From Micromonospora tarensis (lineage in GTDB: Bacteria; Actinomycetota; Actinomycetes; Mycobacteriales; Micromonosporaceae), in NCBI RefSeq assembly GCF_016803395.1, contig NZ_JAEVHL010000005.1:1-64000 (forward strand): a stretch of DNA of 64,000 nt, in the 5' to 3' direction. The notes beneath the pieces are model-generated. The model was not told where the DNA came from, searched no databases, and saw only the letters and a list, made by a program, of their open reading frames with translations. How positions within the stretch are numbered: position 1 is the first letter of the stretch; the number at the start of each line of letters is the position of its first letter. Below are positions 1-8,582 of this stretch, in pieces. A program made the translations under genes and the position numbers.

Positions 1-1
1 A

Positions 2-202
2 CTCGCGGGCGGCGCGATGATCGGCGTCGCGGACGCCGCGTTCGCGGCGCTCGGCCAGGTGCCGGACCCGGACGACGCGGCCGACCTGGCCAGGATGCGG
101 GCCACCGCGGTCGAGGCGCTCGGCGCCGCCGCGTTCGACGTGGAGTACGCCGTGGGTCAGCTCCTCGAACCGCAGGCCGCCTTCCCGCCCGACCAGCGCT
201 GA
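2..202 (+). CDS. C-terminal fragment of a regulator-like protein (5' end outside window)
   Basis: The reading frame is open from the first bases and stops at a TGA at 200-202, so only about the last 66 residues are present. The visible sequence (pattern G-A-M..V..A..AALG..PDP.D..D..R.......LG..AF...YA.G..L) resembles the extreme C-terminus of large ATP-binding, TPR-containing LuxR or AfsR/SARP-type regulators, which end in a helix pair with a similar LG..AF..A...G..L pattern. That resemblance is an inference from pattern memory; no DNA-binding domain is in the window. It could equally be the end of an unrelated helical protein. Confidence 0.5.
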   Translation, partial: LAGGAMIGVADAAFAALGQVPDPDDAADLARMRATAVEALGAAAFDVEYAVGQLLEPQAAFPPDQR

Positions 203-225
203 CCGCGGGCGACCCCACCGGCCGG

Positions 226-540
226 TCAGGTGCCGGCCGGCTTCCGGTACGCCCAGGTGGCGCGGCAGGCGACCAGCGACGCCACCAGGATCAGGCTGAG
301 CACGGCCGCGCCGCCATCGGTCACCCACGAGGGCAACAGGCCCGGCACGCCGAAGCGTTCCCGGGTCACCTCGAACACCTCCGGCGGTATCGCCACCACG
401 CCGCCGCCTGCGTCACGTTCACCAGCAGGACCACCCAGAACAGCCAGCCCCGCCGGCCGCGGGCCAGGAGCCCGAGGCGACGACGCCGGCGGCGGTGATC
501 AGTCGACGATCAACCACAACGAGATGGCGGAGAGCCCTAA
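226..540 (-). pseudogene. Decayed or frameshifted small membrane protein
   Basis: No single frame is open, but the three minus-strand frames join into one plausible membrane protein: LSAISLWLIVD, then LITAAGVV, then a basic stretch with WLFWVVLLVNVTQA, then VVAIPPEVFEVTRERFGV, and finally a hydrophobic helix (AAVLSLILVASLVACRATW) ending in YRKPAGT and a stop at 226-228. Each join needs one restored base (near 498, 476 and 404). The fragments give about three membrane segments. It lies directly downstream of the F420 oxidoreductase gene and may have been its last operon member. Family not recognised. Either a real pseudogene or a cluster of sequencing errors. Confidence 0.5.
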
Positions 541-1253
541 GCCGCGCCGGGTGAGGTCGCGGAGCGGGCGGCGGCGATCGTCCGCCCACGCTCCGACTCG
601 GGGAAGCGGTCGAGCATGACGCGCAGCTCGTCGGCGCTCACGTTCGCGCCGAACAACTCGCTGCCCGGCTCGAGTCGTACCCCCTCGGCGAGCGGGCCGG
701 CGACGACCGGATCGAAGCCGAGCGCGTCGACCAGGGCCGCGGCCTCGGTGAGATCGGCGGTGTCGTCCCCGGCGACCGCGATGGCCTTGCGGCCGGTCGT
801 GCCAGCGGGTCGCGCCTCGTCCTCGAGATCGTGGTAGCCCATGTGGTTGAACGCCTTGACGACGCGGGAACCGGGCAGGAACGCCCTGACGATCTCGCTC
901 GACGAGGTGCGTGGGTCGGTCAGGTCCGCGCGGATGCCGTCGATCTCCCACCAGTAGTTCATCGCGTCGACGACGAGCTTGCCGCGGAGCGCCTCGGCGG
1001 GGATGCTGCGGTACTTGCCCAGTGGCAGGGCGAGGATGACGATGTCGGCGTTGGCTGCCGCGTCGGCCCCGGTGGTGGCCACCGCGCCCGGCGCGAGGAC
1101 CTCGACGGTGAGGGCGATCTTCGCCGGGTCGCCGGATCCGGCGACCAGCACCCGGTAGCCGGCGGCGACGGCGAGCCGGGCGAGCACGGTGCCCACCTTG
1201 CCGGCCCCGAGGATCCCGAGGGTCTGGGGCCGGCTCCGGTCGTTGTCGTTCAT
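537..1253 (-). CDS. NADPH-dependent F420 reductase-like oxidoreductase
   Basis: 238 residues. The N-terminus has the Rossmann motif [18 protein letters not shown] (about residues 12-29), then [20 protein letters not shown] and VVDAMNYWW, then the [17 protein letters not shown] segment typical of the NADP-binding, coenzyme-F420-dependent oxidoreductase family (Fno/YqeF-like). The family transfers hydride between NADP(H) and cofactor F420 or acts as an NADP-dependent reductase. It is 27 bp downstream of two luciferase-like flavin/F420 monooxygenase genes on the same strand, a natural functional pairing: one enzyme supplies reduced cofactor, the others use it. Cytosolic. The ATG start gives a complete Rossmann fold. 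F420 specificity is inferred from family and context only. Confidence 0.85.
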   Translation of the reverse strand: MNDNDRSRPQTLGILGAGKVGTVLARLAVAAGYRVLVAGSGDPAKIALTVEVLAPGAVATTGADAAANADIVILALPLGKYRSIPAEALRGKLVVDAMNYWWEIDGIRADLTDPRTSSSEIVRAFLPGSRVVKAFNHMGYHDLEDEARPAGTTGRKAIAVAGDDTADLTEAAALVDALGFDPVVAGPLAEGVRLEPGSELFGANVSADELRVMLDRFPESERGRTIAAARSATSPGAA

Positions 1254-1280
1254 GTCGTCCTCTCGGTGCTAATGGGCTGA

Positions 1281-2309
1281 TCAGGCCAGGATGTCGCGGA
1301 CCATCGGGATCACCTTGGAGCCGTACAGCTCCACGGCACGCATCCGGGCGCTCGCCGGCTGCGCTCCGGCCGAGTAGATGAGGTCGAACCGGCCGACATC
1401 GAGGCTGCGGATCGCGCGGGCCATCCGGCGGGCCACGGTCTCCGGAGATCCGATGTAGAGGGAGCCGTGCTCCACCTCGGAGTCGAACTCCTGGCGGCGG
1501 ATCGGTGGCCAACCCCGCAGCTTGCCGATTCGGTCTCGCATGATCCGGTAGTGCGGCCAGTAGGTCTCCTTGGCCTCCTCGTCGGTGTCGGCGATGAAGC
1601 CGGGCGAGTGCATCCCGACCGGGTGCGCGGTCGTGCCGAGTTGGTCGGCCGCCCGGCGGTACAGGTCGATGTAGGGCGCGAACCGCTCGGGGGCGCCACC
1701 GATGATGGCGAGCATGAGCGGAAGGCCGTACTGGGCGGTGCGGACGACCGACTGCGGGGAGCCGCCGACGCCCACCCAGGTGTTCAGGTGACCGGATTCG
1801 GTCTTCGGGAAGACGTCGGCGTTCTCCAGCGGGGCGCGCAGGGTGCCGCTCCAGGTGACCGGCTTCTCGTCGAGCAGCTTGACGAACAGCTCGATCTTCT
1901 CCTCGAACAGCGTGTCGTAGTCGCGCAGGTCGTAGCCGAAGAGCGGGAACGACTCGGTGAACGAGCCACGACCGAGGATGACCTCGGCCCGGCCGTTGGA
2001 CAGCGCGTCGACGGTGGCGAACCGCTGGAACACCCGGACCGGGTCGTCGGAGCTGAGCACTGTCACGCCGGAGGCCAGCCGGATCCGGGAGGTGCGGGTG
2101 GCGATGCCGGCCAGCACCGTCTCCGGCGTCGACACTGAGTATTCGGGCCGGTGGTGCTCGCCCAGCGCGATGACGTCGACGCCCAGCTCGTCCGCGAGCA
2201 CCGCCTCGTCGACGACCTGTCGGATCGCCGCCGCGTGCGAGACGAGCTTGCCGGCGTCGTCCTGCGGCACGTCGCCGAAGGTGTCGAGGCCGAACATGAG
2301 ATCAGACAT
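1281..2309 (-). CDS. LLM-class flavin-dependent oxidoreductase (luciferase-like), copy 1
   Basis: 342 residues from the ATG at 2307-2309. An upstream in-frame start exists but would add 16 non-conserved residues. The TIM-barrel begins MFGLDTFGDV and carries ALGEHHRPEYSVSTPETVLAGIA, RIRLASGVTVLSSDDPVR and GRAEVILGRGSFTESFPLFGYD, hallmarks of the bacterial-luciferase-like monooxygenase superfamily using FMN or F420. It overlaps the end of the next copy by 8 bp (ATGTCTGA at 2302-2309), implying translational coupling. The two copies clearly diverged from a common ancestor and may form a heterodimer as in bacterial luciferase, which is an inference. Likely controlled by the divergent MarR gene. 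Substrate unknown. Confidence 0.85.
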   Translation of the reverse strand: MSDLMFGLDTFGDVPQDDAGKLVSHAAAIRQVVDEAVLADELGVDVIALGEHHRPEYSVSTPETVLAGIATRTSRIRLASGVTVLSSDDPVRVFQRFATVDALSNGRAEVILGRGSFTESFPLFGYDLRDYDTLFEEKIELFVKLLDEKPVTWSGTLRAPLENADVFPKTESGHLNTWVGVGGSPQSVVRTAQYGLPLMLAIIGGAPERFAPYIDLYRRAADQLGTTAHPVGMHSPGFIADTDEEAKETYWPHYRIMRDRIGKLRGWPPIRRQEFDSEVEHGSLYIGSPETVARRMARAIRSLDVGRFDLIYSAGAQPASARMRAVELYGSKVIPMVRDILA

Positions 2310-3351
2310 GGGTGGGCTCCTTCGCGAGCAGTTCCCGGACCCGCGGCGCCACCGCACTGCCCAGCAGTTCGATGGTGCGTGCGCGTGCCTCGCGGGGCAG
2401 GTGCATGATGTCGTACTTCAGGTCGAAGCGGCTCAGCCGCAGGTCACGGGCGACTGTGACGATCTTCTGCGCCACCGTCTCCGGTGATCCGACGAAGAGC
2501 GCGCCGTGGTCGATTTCGGCCTCGTAGCGCGCACGGTCCGGTTTGTAGAAGCCGCGCTCCTTGGCGAGCGCCGCCGCGACCGGCTGCCAGTAGCGCCACC
2601 ACGTCTCCACCGCCTCCTCGTCGGTCTCCGCGACCAGGCCGAGTGAGTGCTGCCCGATCGGCTGCGGGGTATGCCCGAACTGTTCGAGCGCCTTGGTGTA
2701 GAGGTCGACGTGGCCGGCGAAGCGCTGGGGGCGCCCGCCGATGATCGCGAGCATCAGCGGTAGTCCGTGCCGGGCGGCGCGGACCACTGAGTTCGGGCTG
2801 CCCCCGACGCCGATCCAGGTCGGGATGCCGCCGGGCCGCATCCGTGGGTGCAGGCGCTGCGCGGTCAGCGGGCTCCGGACGGTCCCGGACCAGGTAACCG
2901 GTTCGTCCCGTTGGAGTCGCAGGAAGAGATCCAGCTTCTCCTCGAACAACCGCTCGTAGTCGGCCAGGTCGTAACCGAACAGCGGGAACGACTCGGTCGC
3001 CGAGGCGCGCCCGAGGACCAACTGGGCGCGGCCGTTCGAGACGGCGTCCACTGTCGCGAACTCGTGGTAGAGCCGTACCGGATCGTTGGTGCTGAGCACC
3101 GTGACCGAGGTGCCGAGGCGGATCCGCTCGGTCGCGGTCGCGGCGGCCGCGAGCAACACGGGCGTCGCGGAGTCGTTGTGGCCCTCCCGATAGTGCTCAC
3201 CGACGCTGAACACGTCGAGCCCGACCGACTCGGCGAGCCGTGCCTCGTCCACCAGGAGCCGGACGGTCTCGGCGTCGCTCAACACCCGACCGCCGTCGGT
3301 CGCCACCTCCCCGAACGAGTTGAGCCCCAGTTCGAAGTCTGTAGCTGCCAT
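2302..3351 (-). CDS. LLM-class flavin-dependent oxidoreductase (luciferase-like), copy 2
   Basis: 349 residues from the ATG at 3349-3351, preceded by a good ribosome-binding site (GAGGAGACC). Begins MAATDFELGLNSFGEVATDG and keeps the same blocks as the neighbouring copy: SVGEHYREGHNDSATPVLLA, RIRLGTSVTVLSTNDPVR, GRAQLVLGRASATESFPLFG, TWIGVGGSPNSVVRAA. It is the first gene of a three-gene minus-strand operon (this gene, copy 1, NADP:F420-type oxidoreductase). The 108-bp gap to the divergent marR gene holds two perfect palindromes, so repression by MarR is likely. Cytosolic two-electron oxidoreductase or monooxygenase; substrate cannot be inferred. Confidence 0.85.
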   Translation of the reverse strand: MAATDFELGLNSFGEVATDGGRVLSDAETVRLLVDEARLAESVGLDVFSVGEHYREGHNDSATPVLLAAAATATERIRLGTSVTVLSTNDPVRLYHEFATVDAVSNGRAQLVLGRASATESFPLFGYDLADYERLFEEKLDLFLRLQRDEPVTWSGTVRSPLTAQRLHPRMRPGGIPTWIGVGGSPNSVVRAARHGLPLMLAIIGGRPQRFAGHVDLYTKALEQFGHTPQPIGQHSLGLVAETDEEAVETWWRYWQPVAAALAKERGFYKPDRARYEAEIDHGALFVGSPETVAQKIVTVARDLRLSRFDLKYDIMHLPREARARTIELLGSAVAPRVRELLAKEPTHV

Positions 3352-3402
3352 GGTCTCCTCCTCGGTGCGTTCAACCGGTGACCCGCGGAGCGGACCTATC
3401 GG

Positions 3403-3414
3403 TTGACATGTCAA
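3403..3414. promoter_or_regulatory. Palindromic operator, probably for the adjacent MarR
   Basis: Perfect 12-bp palindrome TTGACATGTCAA in the divergent marR/LLM intergenic region. It shares the TTGAC..GTCAA arms with a second palindrome 29 bp away. MarR dimers usually bind such sites to control themselves and a divergent operon. Confidence 0.7.
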
Positions 3415-3430
3415 TGATGCTAACTTGGCG

Positions 3431-3444
3431 ATTGACGCGTCAAT
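3431..3444. promoter_or_regulatory. Second palindromic operator, probably for MarR
   Basis: Perfect 14-bp palindrome ATTGACGCGTCAAT, 16 bp before the marR start codon at 3460. Its position next to the marR translation start suits autorepression. Read on the minus strand it includes a TTGACG hexamer that could be the -35 of the LLM operon. Confidence 0.7.
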
Positions 3445-3459
3445 TCCCGGGAGAGTGCG

Positions 3460-3951
3460 ATGACGGAGGCCACACCCGTCCGGCGGGCAGGGCGTCAGCT
3501 GCCGACCGCTGACGAGCTGCGGATCTGGCGGGACTTCATCGAGACGACGGCGGCGCTCGGCTCCCGCCTCGAGTCCCGCCTACAGAGCGACTCCTCGCTG
3601 TCGACCGGGGACTACGCCGTGCTGCTCGCGCTCAGCGAGGCGGAGGGGCAGGCGATGCGCTCCTCGGAGCTCGCCGCGCACATCGGCTGGGAGCGCAGCC
3701 GGCTCTCCCACCACCTGGGGCGGATGGAACGTCGCGGCCTGATCCGCCGCCAGGAGTGCCCGACCGTTCCCCGGGGGGCGGAGGTGCTGCTCACGGCGGC
3801 CGGCGCCGAGGCGTTCGGCGGAGCCACCTTCCCGCACCTGCGCGCCATCCGGGAACTGTTCGTGGACGCCCTCACGCCGGATCAGCTCGTCGCGGCCGGC
3901 GAGATCGCGGCGGCGCTGCGGACGCGTCTCGACGTCCTGCGCAGGGAGTGA
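3460..3951 (+). CDS. MarR-family transcriptional regulator
   Basis: 163 residues, ATG start with GGGAGAG upstream. The winged helix-turn-helix is clear: LSTGDYAVLLALSEAEG, then SSELAAHIGWERSRLSHHLG (recognition helix, about residues 69-88), RMERRGLIRRQECPTVPRGA (wing) and VLLTAAGAEAF. The C-terminal helix for dimerisation follows (LVAAGEIAAALRTRLDVLR). It is divergent from the LLM/F420 redox operon and separated from it by two palindromes with TTGAC/GTCAA arms. Likely a ligand-responsive repressor of that operon and of itself; the ligand is unknown. Confidence 0.9.
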   Translation: MTEATPVRRAGRQLPTADELRIWRDFIETTAALGSRLESRLQSDSSLSTGDYAVLLALSEAEGQAMRSSELAAHIGWERSRLSHHLGRMERRGLIRRQECPTVPRGAEVLLTAAGAEAFGGATFPHLRAIRELFVDALTPDQLVAAGEIAAALRTRLDVLRRE

Positions 3952-3988
3952 TCGCCCGCGCATTGATAACTGTGAGTGCGCGGGCGAT
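3951..3988 (+). terminator. Terminator hairpin after marR
   Basis: A 12-bp perfect stem, ATCGCCCGCGCA pairing with TGCGCGGGCGAT, with a 14-base loop. It begins at the last base of the marR stop codon and lies before the ABC exporter gene. Confidence 0.65.
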
Positions 3989-4056
3989 TGCCGAGAGCTA
4001 CAGCCGGGTGGTCCAATCCTCCAGAAAGCCGGCTCACCGCCCGGGAGGTACGTCCC

Positions 4057-6024
4057 ATGACCGAGACCGCCACCGCCGAGACCGTCAGACCAGAGCGGGC
4101 GCACCCCGGACGGACCGAGTCGGTGCTGCCGGAACTGCGGGAGATGTGGTGGGAGACGGGGGTGCGGGCGCGGGCGGAGGCCGGCGTCTTCGCCGTCTTC
4201 GCGGAGTTGCCCAGGCTGGTCTGGACCGCCCTGGGCATCAGTTGGCGCGCGGACCGACTCCGTACCGGCGTGGTGGCCGCCGCGACGGTCGGCGCCGGGG
4301 TGATGGCGGCCTTCGGGTTGCTGGCCACCCAACGGGTGCTGGTGGAGTTGTTCGCCGGCGGGCCGACCGCCGACAAGGTACGGGCGGCGCTGCCCGCCCT
4401 GGCCGTGCTGGCGGTGACAGTCGCGCTCCGCGCCGGCATGGGCATCGCCACCGGGTACGCGCAGAACGGGCTGACGCCCCGGGTCAGCCGCGAGGTGGAG
4501 CGCGGCCTGTTCGAGGTGTCGACGGCGGTCCGGCTGGAGGCGTTCGACGCCGACGCGTTCGCCGACGACATGGAACGCGCCTCCCGGGGGACCGAGTCGA
4601 CGATCGGGCTGGTGCAGGCGTCGATGAACCTGCTCGCCGGGCTGGCCGGGCTGCTCGCCGTGGCGGCGGCCGTCGTCATCATCCATCCGTTGCTGCTGGT
4701 GGCGCTCCTGGTCGCCACGGTGCCCAACGCCTGGGCGTCGCTACGCTCCGGGCACCTGCGGTACCAGACGTACACCGCCGGGTCGGTGCGCCGGCGTCGA
4801 CTGTGGTTGCTGCACAAGCTGATGGCCGAACGCGCCTCGGCACCGGAGCTGCGCTCGTACGGGCTGCGCGGGTTCCTGCTCGACCAGTACGACCGGGTGA
4901 TGCGGGTGGAGACCGACATCCAACTCGCGCTCGCCCGCCGGGTCACCACGACCACCACCGTCGGGGCGATCATCGGTGGCCTCGCCACCGGCACCGTCTA
5001 CGTCCTGCTCGGGCTGCTGCTCCTGGACGGGCAGATCCCGCTCGCCGCCGCGGCGACCTGCGTGATCGCGGTGCAGTCCGCGCAGCGGTCGCTCTCCATC
5101 GCCACCTTCCAGGTCGACCACGTCTACACCGAGGGCCAGCACTTCGGCGACTACACGGGCTTCATGACCCGGGCCGCCGCGTACCTGCCCGACGCCACCC
5201 GGCCCGGGGCGGGCGCCCGCACCGAACGGCTGCGGGAGTTGACCGTCCGGGAGGTGCGGTTGTGCTACCCGGACCGGGACACCCCGGCCGTGGACGGCGT
5301 CACGTTGACCATCACCGCCGGGCAGACGGTCGCGTTCGTCGGGGAGAACGGCTCGGGCAAGACGACCCTGGCCGCGATGATCGCCGGCCTCCGCGCCCCC
5401 AGCGAGGGCACCATCGAATGGAACGGCCGACCGCTGTCGGACTGGGACGTCGGCGGGCTGCGCGCCCGGATCGCGGTGGTGACGCAGGAATACCACAAGT
5501 GGCCGTTCACCGCCGCCACCAACATCGCCATCGGCGACGTCGACACCGAGGCCCGGCAGGACCGCATCGAGGCCGCCGCCGCCCGCGCGGTCGCCCACCA
5601 GATGATCAACGAGCTGCCGCACGGGTACGAGACGCTGCTCGACCGCACCTTCGCGCGCGGCCAGGACCTCTCCGGTGGGCAGTGGCAGCGGATCACCGCC
5701 GCCCGCGGGTTCCTCCGCGACGCCGAACTGCTGATCATGGATGAACCGTCCTCCGCGCTCGACCCGCGCGCCGAGGACGCCCTGTTCCAGGCGATCCGGG
5801 ACCGAAGGGGGCGAGGCACCACGATCCTCATCACGCACCGGCTGGCGAACGTCCGGCACGCCGACCGGATCTTCGTCCTGCACCAGGGCCGGCTGGTCGA
5901 GGCCGGAACCCACGACGGCCTCGTCGCCGCCGGCGGGCGGTACGCGGAGCTGTTCGCCCTCCAGGCCGCCGGCTACGACACCAGCCGGGCCGAGGACCGC
6001 ACGCCGCCCCCGACTCCCCGTTGA
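4057..6024 (+). CDS. ABC exporter, fused permease and ATPase
   Basis: 655 residues from the ATG at 4057, preceded by CGGGAGG. Residues about 65-330 form the membrane domain, with hydrophobic helices such as VAAATVGAGVMAAFGLLA, LAGLLAVAAAVVIIHPLLLV and VGAIIGGLATGTVYVLLGLL. Residues about 395-640 are the ATPase, with Walker A GENGSGKTT, signature LSGGQWQRITAARG, Walker B LLIMDEPSSALDP and the switch His in ILITHRL. A type IV half-transporter exporter that should dimerise. It sits just upstream of a sensor kinase/response regulator pair on the same strand, which may control it. Substrate unknown. Confidence 0.88.
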   Translation: MTETATAETVRPERAHPGRTESVLPELREMWWETGVRARAEAGVFAVFAELPRLVWTALGISWRADRLRTGVVAAATVGAGVMAAFGLLATQRVLVELFAGGPTADKVRAALPALAVLAVTVALRAGMGIATGYAQNGLTPRVSREVERGLFEVSTAVRLEAFDADAFADDMERASRGTESTIGLVQASMNLLAGLAGLLAVAAAVVIIHPLLLVALLVATVPNAWASLRSGHLRYQTYTAGSVRRRRLWLLHKLMAERASAPELRSYGLRGFLLDQYDRVMRVETDIQLALARRVTTTTTVGAIIGGLATGTVYVLLGLLLLDGQIPLAAAATCVIAVQSAQRSLSIATFQVDHVYTEGQHFGDYTGFMTRAAAYLPDATRPGAGARTERLRELTVREVRLCYPDRDTPAVDGVTLTITAGQTVAFVGENGSGKTTLAAMIAGLRAPSEGTIEWNGRPLSDWDVGGLRARIAVVTQEYHKWPFTAATNIAIGDVDTEARQDRIEAAAARAVAHQMINELPHGYETLLDRTFARGQDLSGGQWQRITAARGFLRDAELLIMDEPSSALDPRAEDALFQAIRDRRGRGTTILITHRLANVRHADRIFVLHQGRLVEAGTHDGLVAAGGRYAELFALQAAGYDTSRAEDRTPPPTPR

Positions 6025-6116
6025 CGACCAACGCCAGGGCGGCCCTGTCCGTGCGCCGGCAGCGCCCGGCGCTTCGGCCGTTCGCGGCGTACCGGGGGGA
6101 GGTTAGGCTGCGGTCT

Positions 6117-7261
6117 ATGTCGGGGGCGTGGTGGCGTGGTCGACCGGCGGACACCGCCCTGGTGCTCGCCGTCGGTCTGGTCGCCCTCGTCGGCCTGGTG
6201 GTGCAGTCACACGGCATCGACACCACCGCCGAATGGGCCGCGCTGCCGGTGGTGTTGGCCTCCTCCGGTGCGCTGCTCGTCCGCCGTGGCCATCCGGTGC
6301 CGGTGGGCGTCGTGGCGCTCGCCGCGGTCGGCGCGTACGGGGCGTTGCTGCATCGGCCCGGCCCGATCATGCTGGTCTTCGTCGTGGCGCTCTACACAGT
6401 TGTCGACGAGGGATTTCTCTGGGTCGCCATCGGGCTCGGCGTCGCCTCGGTGATCGCCTTCGCCGTCGCGGACAACGACAACCGGTCTCCGGGCAGCATG
6501 AACGGGGCGACCCTGCTGCACGCCGGTTGGCTGGTCGCGGTCATCGTCGGGGTGACCCGTAACCGCCGGGCCTATCTCGCGGAGGCGCAGGCTCGGGCGG
6601 TCGCCGCCGAGCGGCGGACGGAGGAGGAGGCCGGCGCCGGGCCACCGAGGAGCGGCTACGCATCGCCCGCGAGCTGCACGACGTCCTCGGCCATCACCTT
6701 TCGCTGATCAATGTGCAGGCCAGTGCCGCGCTGCACCGGCCGGACCCGACCCGCTCCGAGCAGGCGCTCACCGCGATCAAGCAGACCAGCAAGGAGACGC
6801 TGCGGGAGTTGCGGGCGACGCTGGGCGTGCTGCGGCAGGAGGGCGCGGCAGGTGTGGTGGCCGCACCCGGCCTGACCCGCCTGCGGGAGTTGGTCACGAC
6901 GGCCGGTCGGGCCGAGCTGGAGATCCGCGCCGAACTCGCCGAAACCCGATCGCTGCCGCCGGAGGTCGACCTGGCGGTGTACCGGATCGTCCAGGAGGCC
7001 CTCACCAACGTGGCGCGGCACGCGGGCGCCACCGCCGCGGTGGTCCGGGTCCGGCCCGACCAGGACGACGTGCTCGTCGAGGTCGAGGACGACGGCACCG
7101 GCCAACCGGGCGCGCCGGGCAGCGGCATCATCGGTATGCGTGAGCGGGCACGAGCGCTCGGCGGTTCGTTGACCACGGGGCCGCAGCCGGGCGGCGGCTT
7201 CCGGGTCAGCGCCCGACTGCCGCTGCGACCCGAACCGACACCGGCGGGGGAGCAGCCGTGA
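6117..7261 (+). pseudogene. Two-component sensor histidine kinase (NarL-type partner), interrupted by a frameshift
   Basis: The 5' frame (6117 to about 6640) encodes an N-terminal domain with about six membrane segments ending AEAQARAVAAERRTEEEAG. The 3' frame (about 6640 to 7261) resumes with RATEERLRIARELHDVLGHH, the HisKA_3 phospho-acceptor box, then the HATPase (VYRIVQEALTNVARHAGA, VEDDGTG, GIIGMRERARALGG). Restoring one base near 6638-6641 makes one continuous kinase of about 381 residues, so this is probably a sequencing error, though real inactivation is possible. The ATG at 6117 is preferred over the TTG at 6021 because the membrane domain begins there. The stop overlaps the GTG start of the response regulator. 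Confidence 0.75.
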
Positions 7262-7920
7262 TCCGGCTGCTGCTCGTCGACGACCAGACGCTGGTACGCG
7301 CCGGCTTCCGGTCCATTTTGGACGGCGAGGACGGCATCGAGGTGGTCGGTGAGGCCGCCGACGGGGCCGAGGCGGTGCGGCTGGCCGGGCAGCTGCGGCC
7401 GGATGTCGTCCTGATGGACATCCGGATGCCCGTGCTGGACGGCCTCGCCGCCACCGGGCAGATCATCGCGACCTCGGCGGCCCGCGTGATCATCCTGAGC
7501 ACGTTCGACCTGGACGAGTACGTCTACGGTGCGCTGCGGGCCGGGGCGAGTGGCTTCCTGGTCAAGGACACCGAACCGGCGGAGTTGATCCACGGGGTGC
7601 GGGTGGTGGCCCGGGGTGACGCGCTGATCGCACCGTCGATCACCCGCCGGTTGATCGCCGAGTTCGCGGCCCGGGCCGGGCAACCGGACCCGGGGCCGCG
7701 ACTGAGCGTGCTCACCGAGCGGGAGCGCGAGGTGCTGACGTTGGTCGCCGCCGGCCTCTCCAACGACGAGATCGCCGCGCGGTTGGTGTTGAGCCCGGCC
7801 ACCGCCAAGACACATGTCAGTCGGATCATGACCAAGACACAGGTGCGGGACCGGGCGCAGTTGGTGATCCTCGCCTACGAGTCCGGGCTGACCGTGCCCG
7901 GCTGGCTGGCCCGCGCCTGA
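7258..7920 (+). CDS. NarL/LuxR-family response regulator
   Basis: 220 residues with a GTG start overlapping the kinase stop (GTGA). The receiver domain begins IRLLLVDDQTLVRAGFRSIL. The phospho-acceptor Asp is near residue 54 in VVLMDIRMPVLDGL, with the conserved Lys in GFLVKDTEP. The C-terminal LuxR helix-turn-helix reads LTEREREVLTLVAAGLSNDE followed by IAARLVLSPATAKTHVSRIM. Partner of the kinase encoded immediately upstream; a plausible target is the ABC exporter operon just before it, as often seen for such pairs. Confidence 0.9.
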   Translation: MIRLLLVDDQTLVRAGFRSILDGEDGIEVVGEAADGAEAVRLAGQLRPDVVLMDIRMPVLDGLAATGQIIATSAARVIILSTFDLDEYVYGALRAGASGFLVKDTEPAELIHGVRVVARGDALIAPSITRRLIAEFAARAGQPDPGPRLSVLTEREREVLTLVAAGLSNDEIAARLVLSPATAKTHVSRIMTKTQVRDRAQLVILAYESGLTVPGWLARA

Positions 7921-7971
7921 CCGACCCGCCCCGGGCACCGTCACATCGGCGTCACCCGGTGTCGTGGCGGA

Positions 7972-8358
7972 TCAGGCGGCGAGCCGGCGGGCCCGCACCA
8001 GGGCCAGCCCACCGAGGACCACGCCGAGCAGACCGACGGCCAGGGCCACGAAGGCGCCGCCGCGCCCGTTGCCCGTGCCGACGCCACCGTCGGAGGTGGC
8101 CACCACCAGCCCGCCGAGCGCCATCCCGATCAACCCTGTCGCCAGGGCCAACCCGGCTCCGAGGCCGGCGCCGAACCGACCGGCGGGACGGGCCAGTGCC
8201 AGCCCACCGATGACGCTGCCGACCAGCCCCAGCAGGACGGCGCTACTGGCACCGAGCCGTCCGGAACTCATGGCGAGAGCGGCGGCAGCGTGCGGCTGGG
8301 CCGAGGCGTGTGCTGCCGGTGCGGCTACGGCGGTGACGAGCAGGTGACGGACGGACAT
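7972..8358 (-). CDS. Small glycine-rich membrane protein (DUF6223-like)
   Basis: 128 residues starting MSVRHLLVTAVAAPAAHASA. Three hydrophobic, Gly/Ala-rich segments (AVLLGLVGSVIGGLALARP, GLALATGLIGMALGGLVVAT, FVALAVGLLGVVLGGLALVR) repeat the pattern GL.G.VLGGLAL.R, suggesting internal duplication. This matches my recollection of the actinobacterial DUF6223 family; function unknown. No obvious operon partner: it is convergent with the response regulator gene and upstream lies a lipoprotein gene on the same strand, 224 bp away. Confidence 0.65.
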   Translation of the reverse strand: MSVRHLLVTAVAAPAAHASAQPHAAAALAMSSGRLGASSAVLLGLVGSVIGGLALARPAGRFGAGLGAGLALATGLIGMALGGLVVATSDGGVGTGNGRGGAFVALAVGLLGVVLGGLALVRARRLAA

Positions 8359-8582
8359 CGTGGATCCCCTCGGTCGCTGTGACGGGTACAGGCCGCAGCG
8401 TAGGGACCGGACAGCTCGTGGGTCGTCAGGCCGGAGATGGCAACGGTTCTACCGCCCTGGAGGTACGCGCGCGTGCTGTCGTACCTCGGCAGTTGTGGCA
8501 GCCCGTCGCGGACGCCCGCGCTCGGCCCGGCATCCGGTCGTCCGGCGCACGGCGCTCGGGCCGATCGGTCGGAGCCGCTGGG

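Noticed and set aside
3756-5744. A 662-residue plus-strand frame over the MarR and ABC exporter genes
   Set aside because: Low-complexity Arg/Gly/Ala sequence in the second frame of the exporter, a shadow of GC-rich coding DNA.
6021-6116. TTG at 6021 as the kinase start, overlapping the exporter stop
   Set aside because: The extra 32 residues are basic and low-complexity; the membrane domain begins right after the ATG at 6117.
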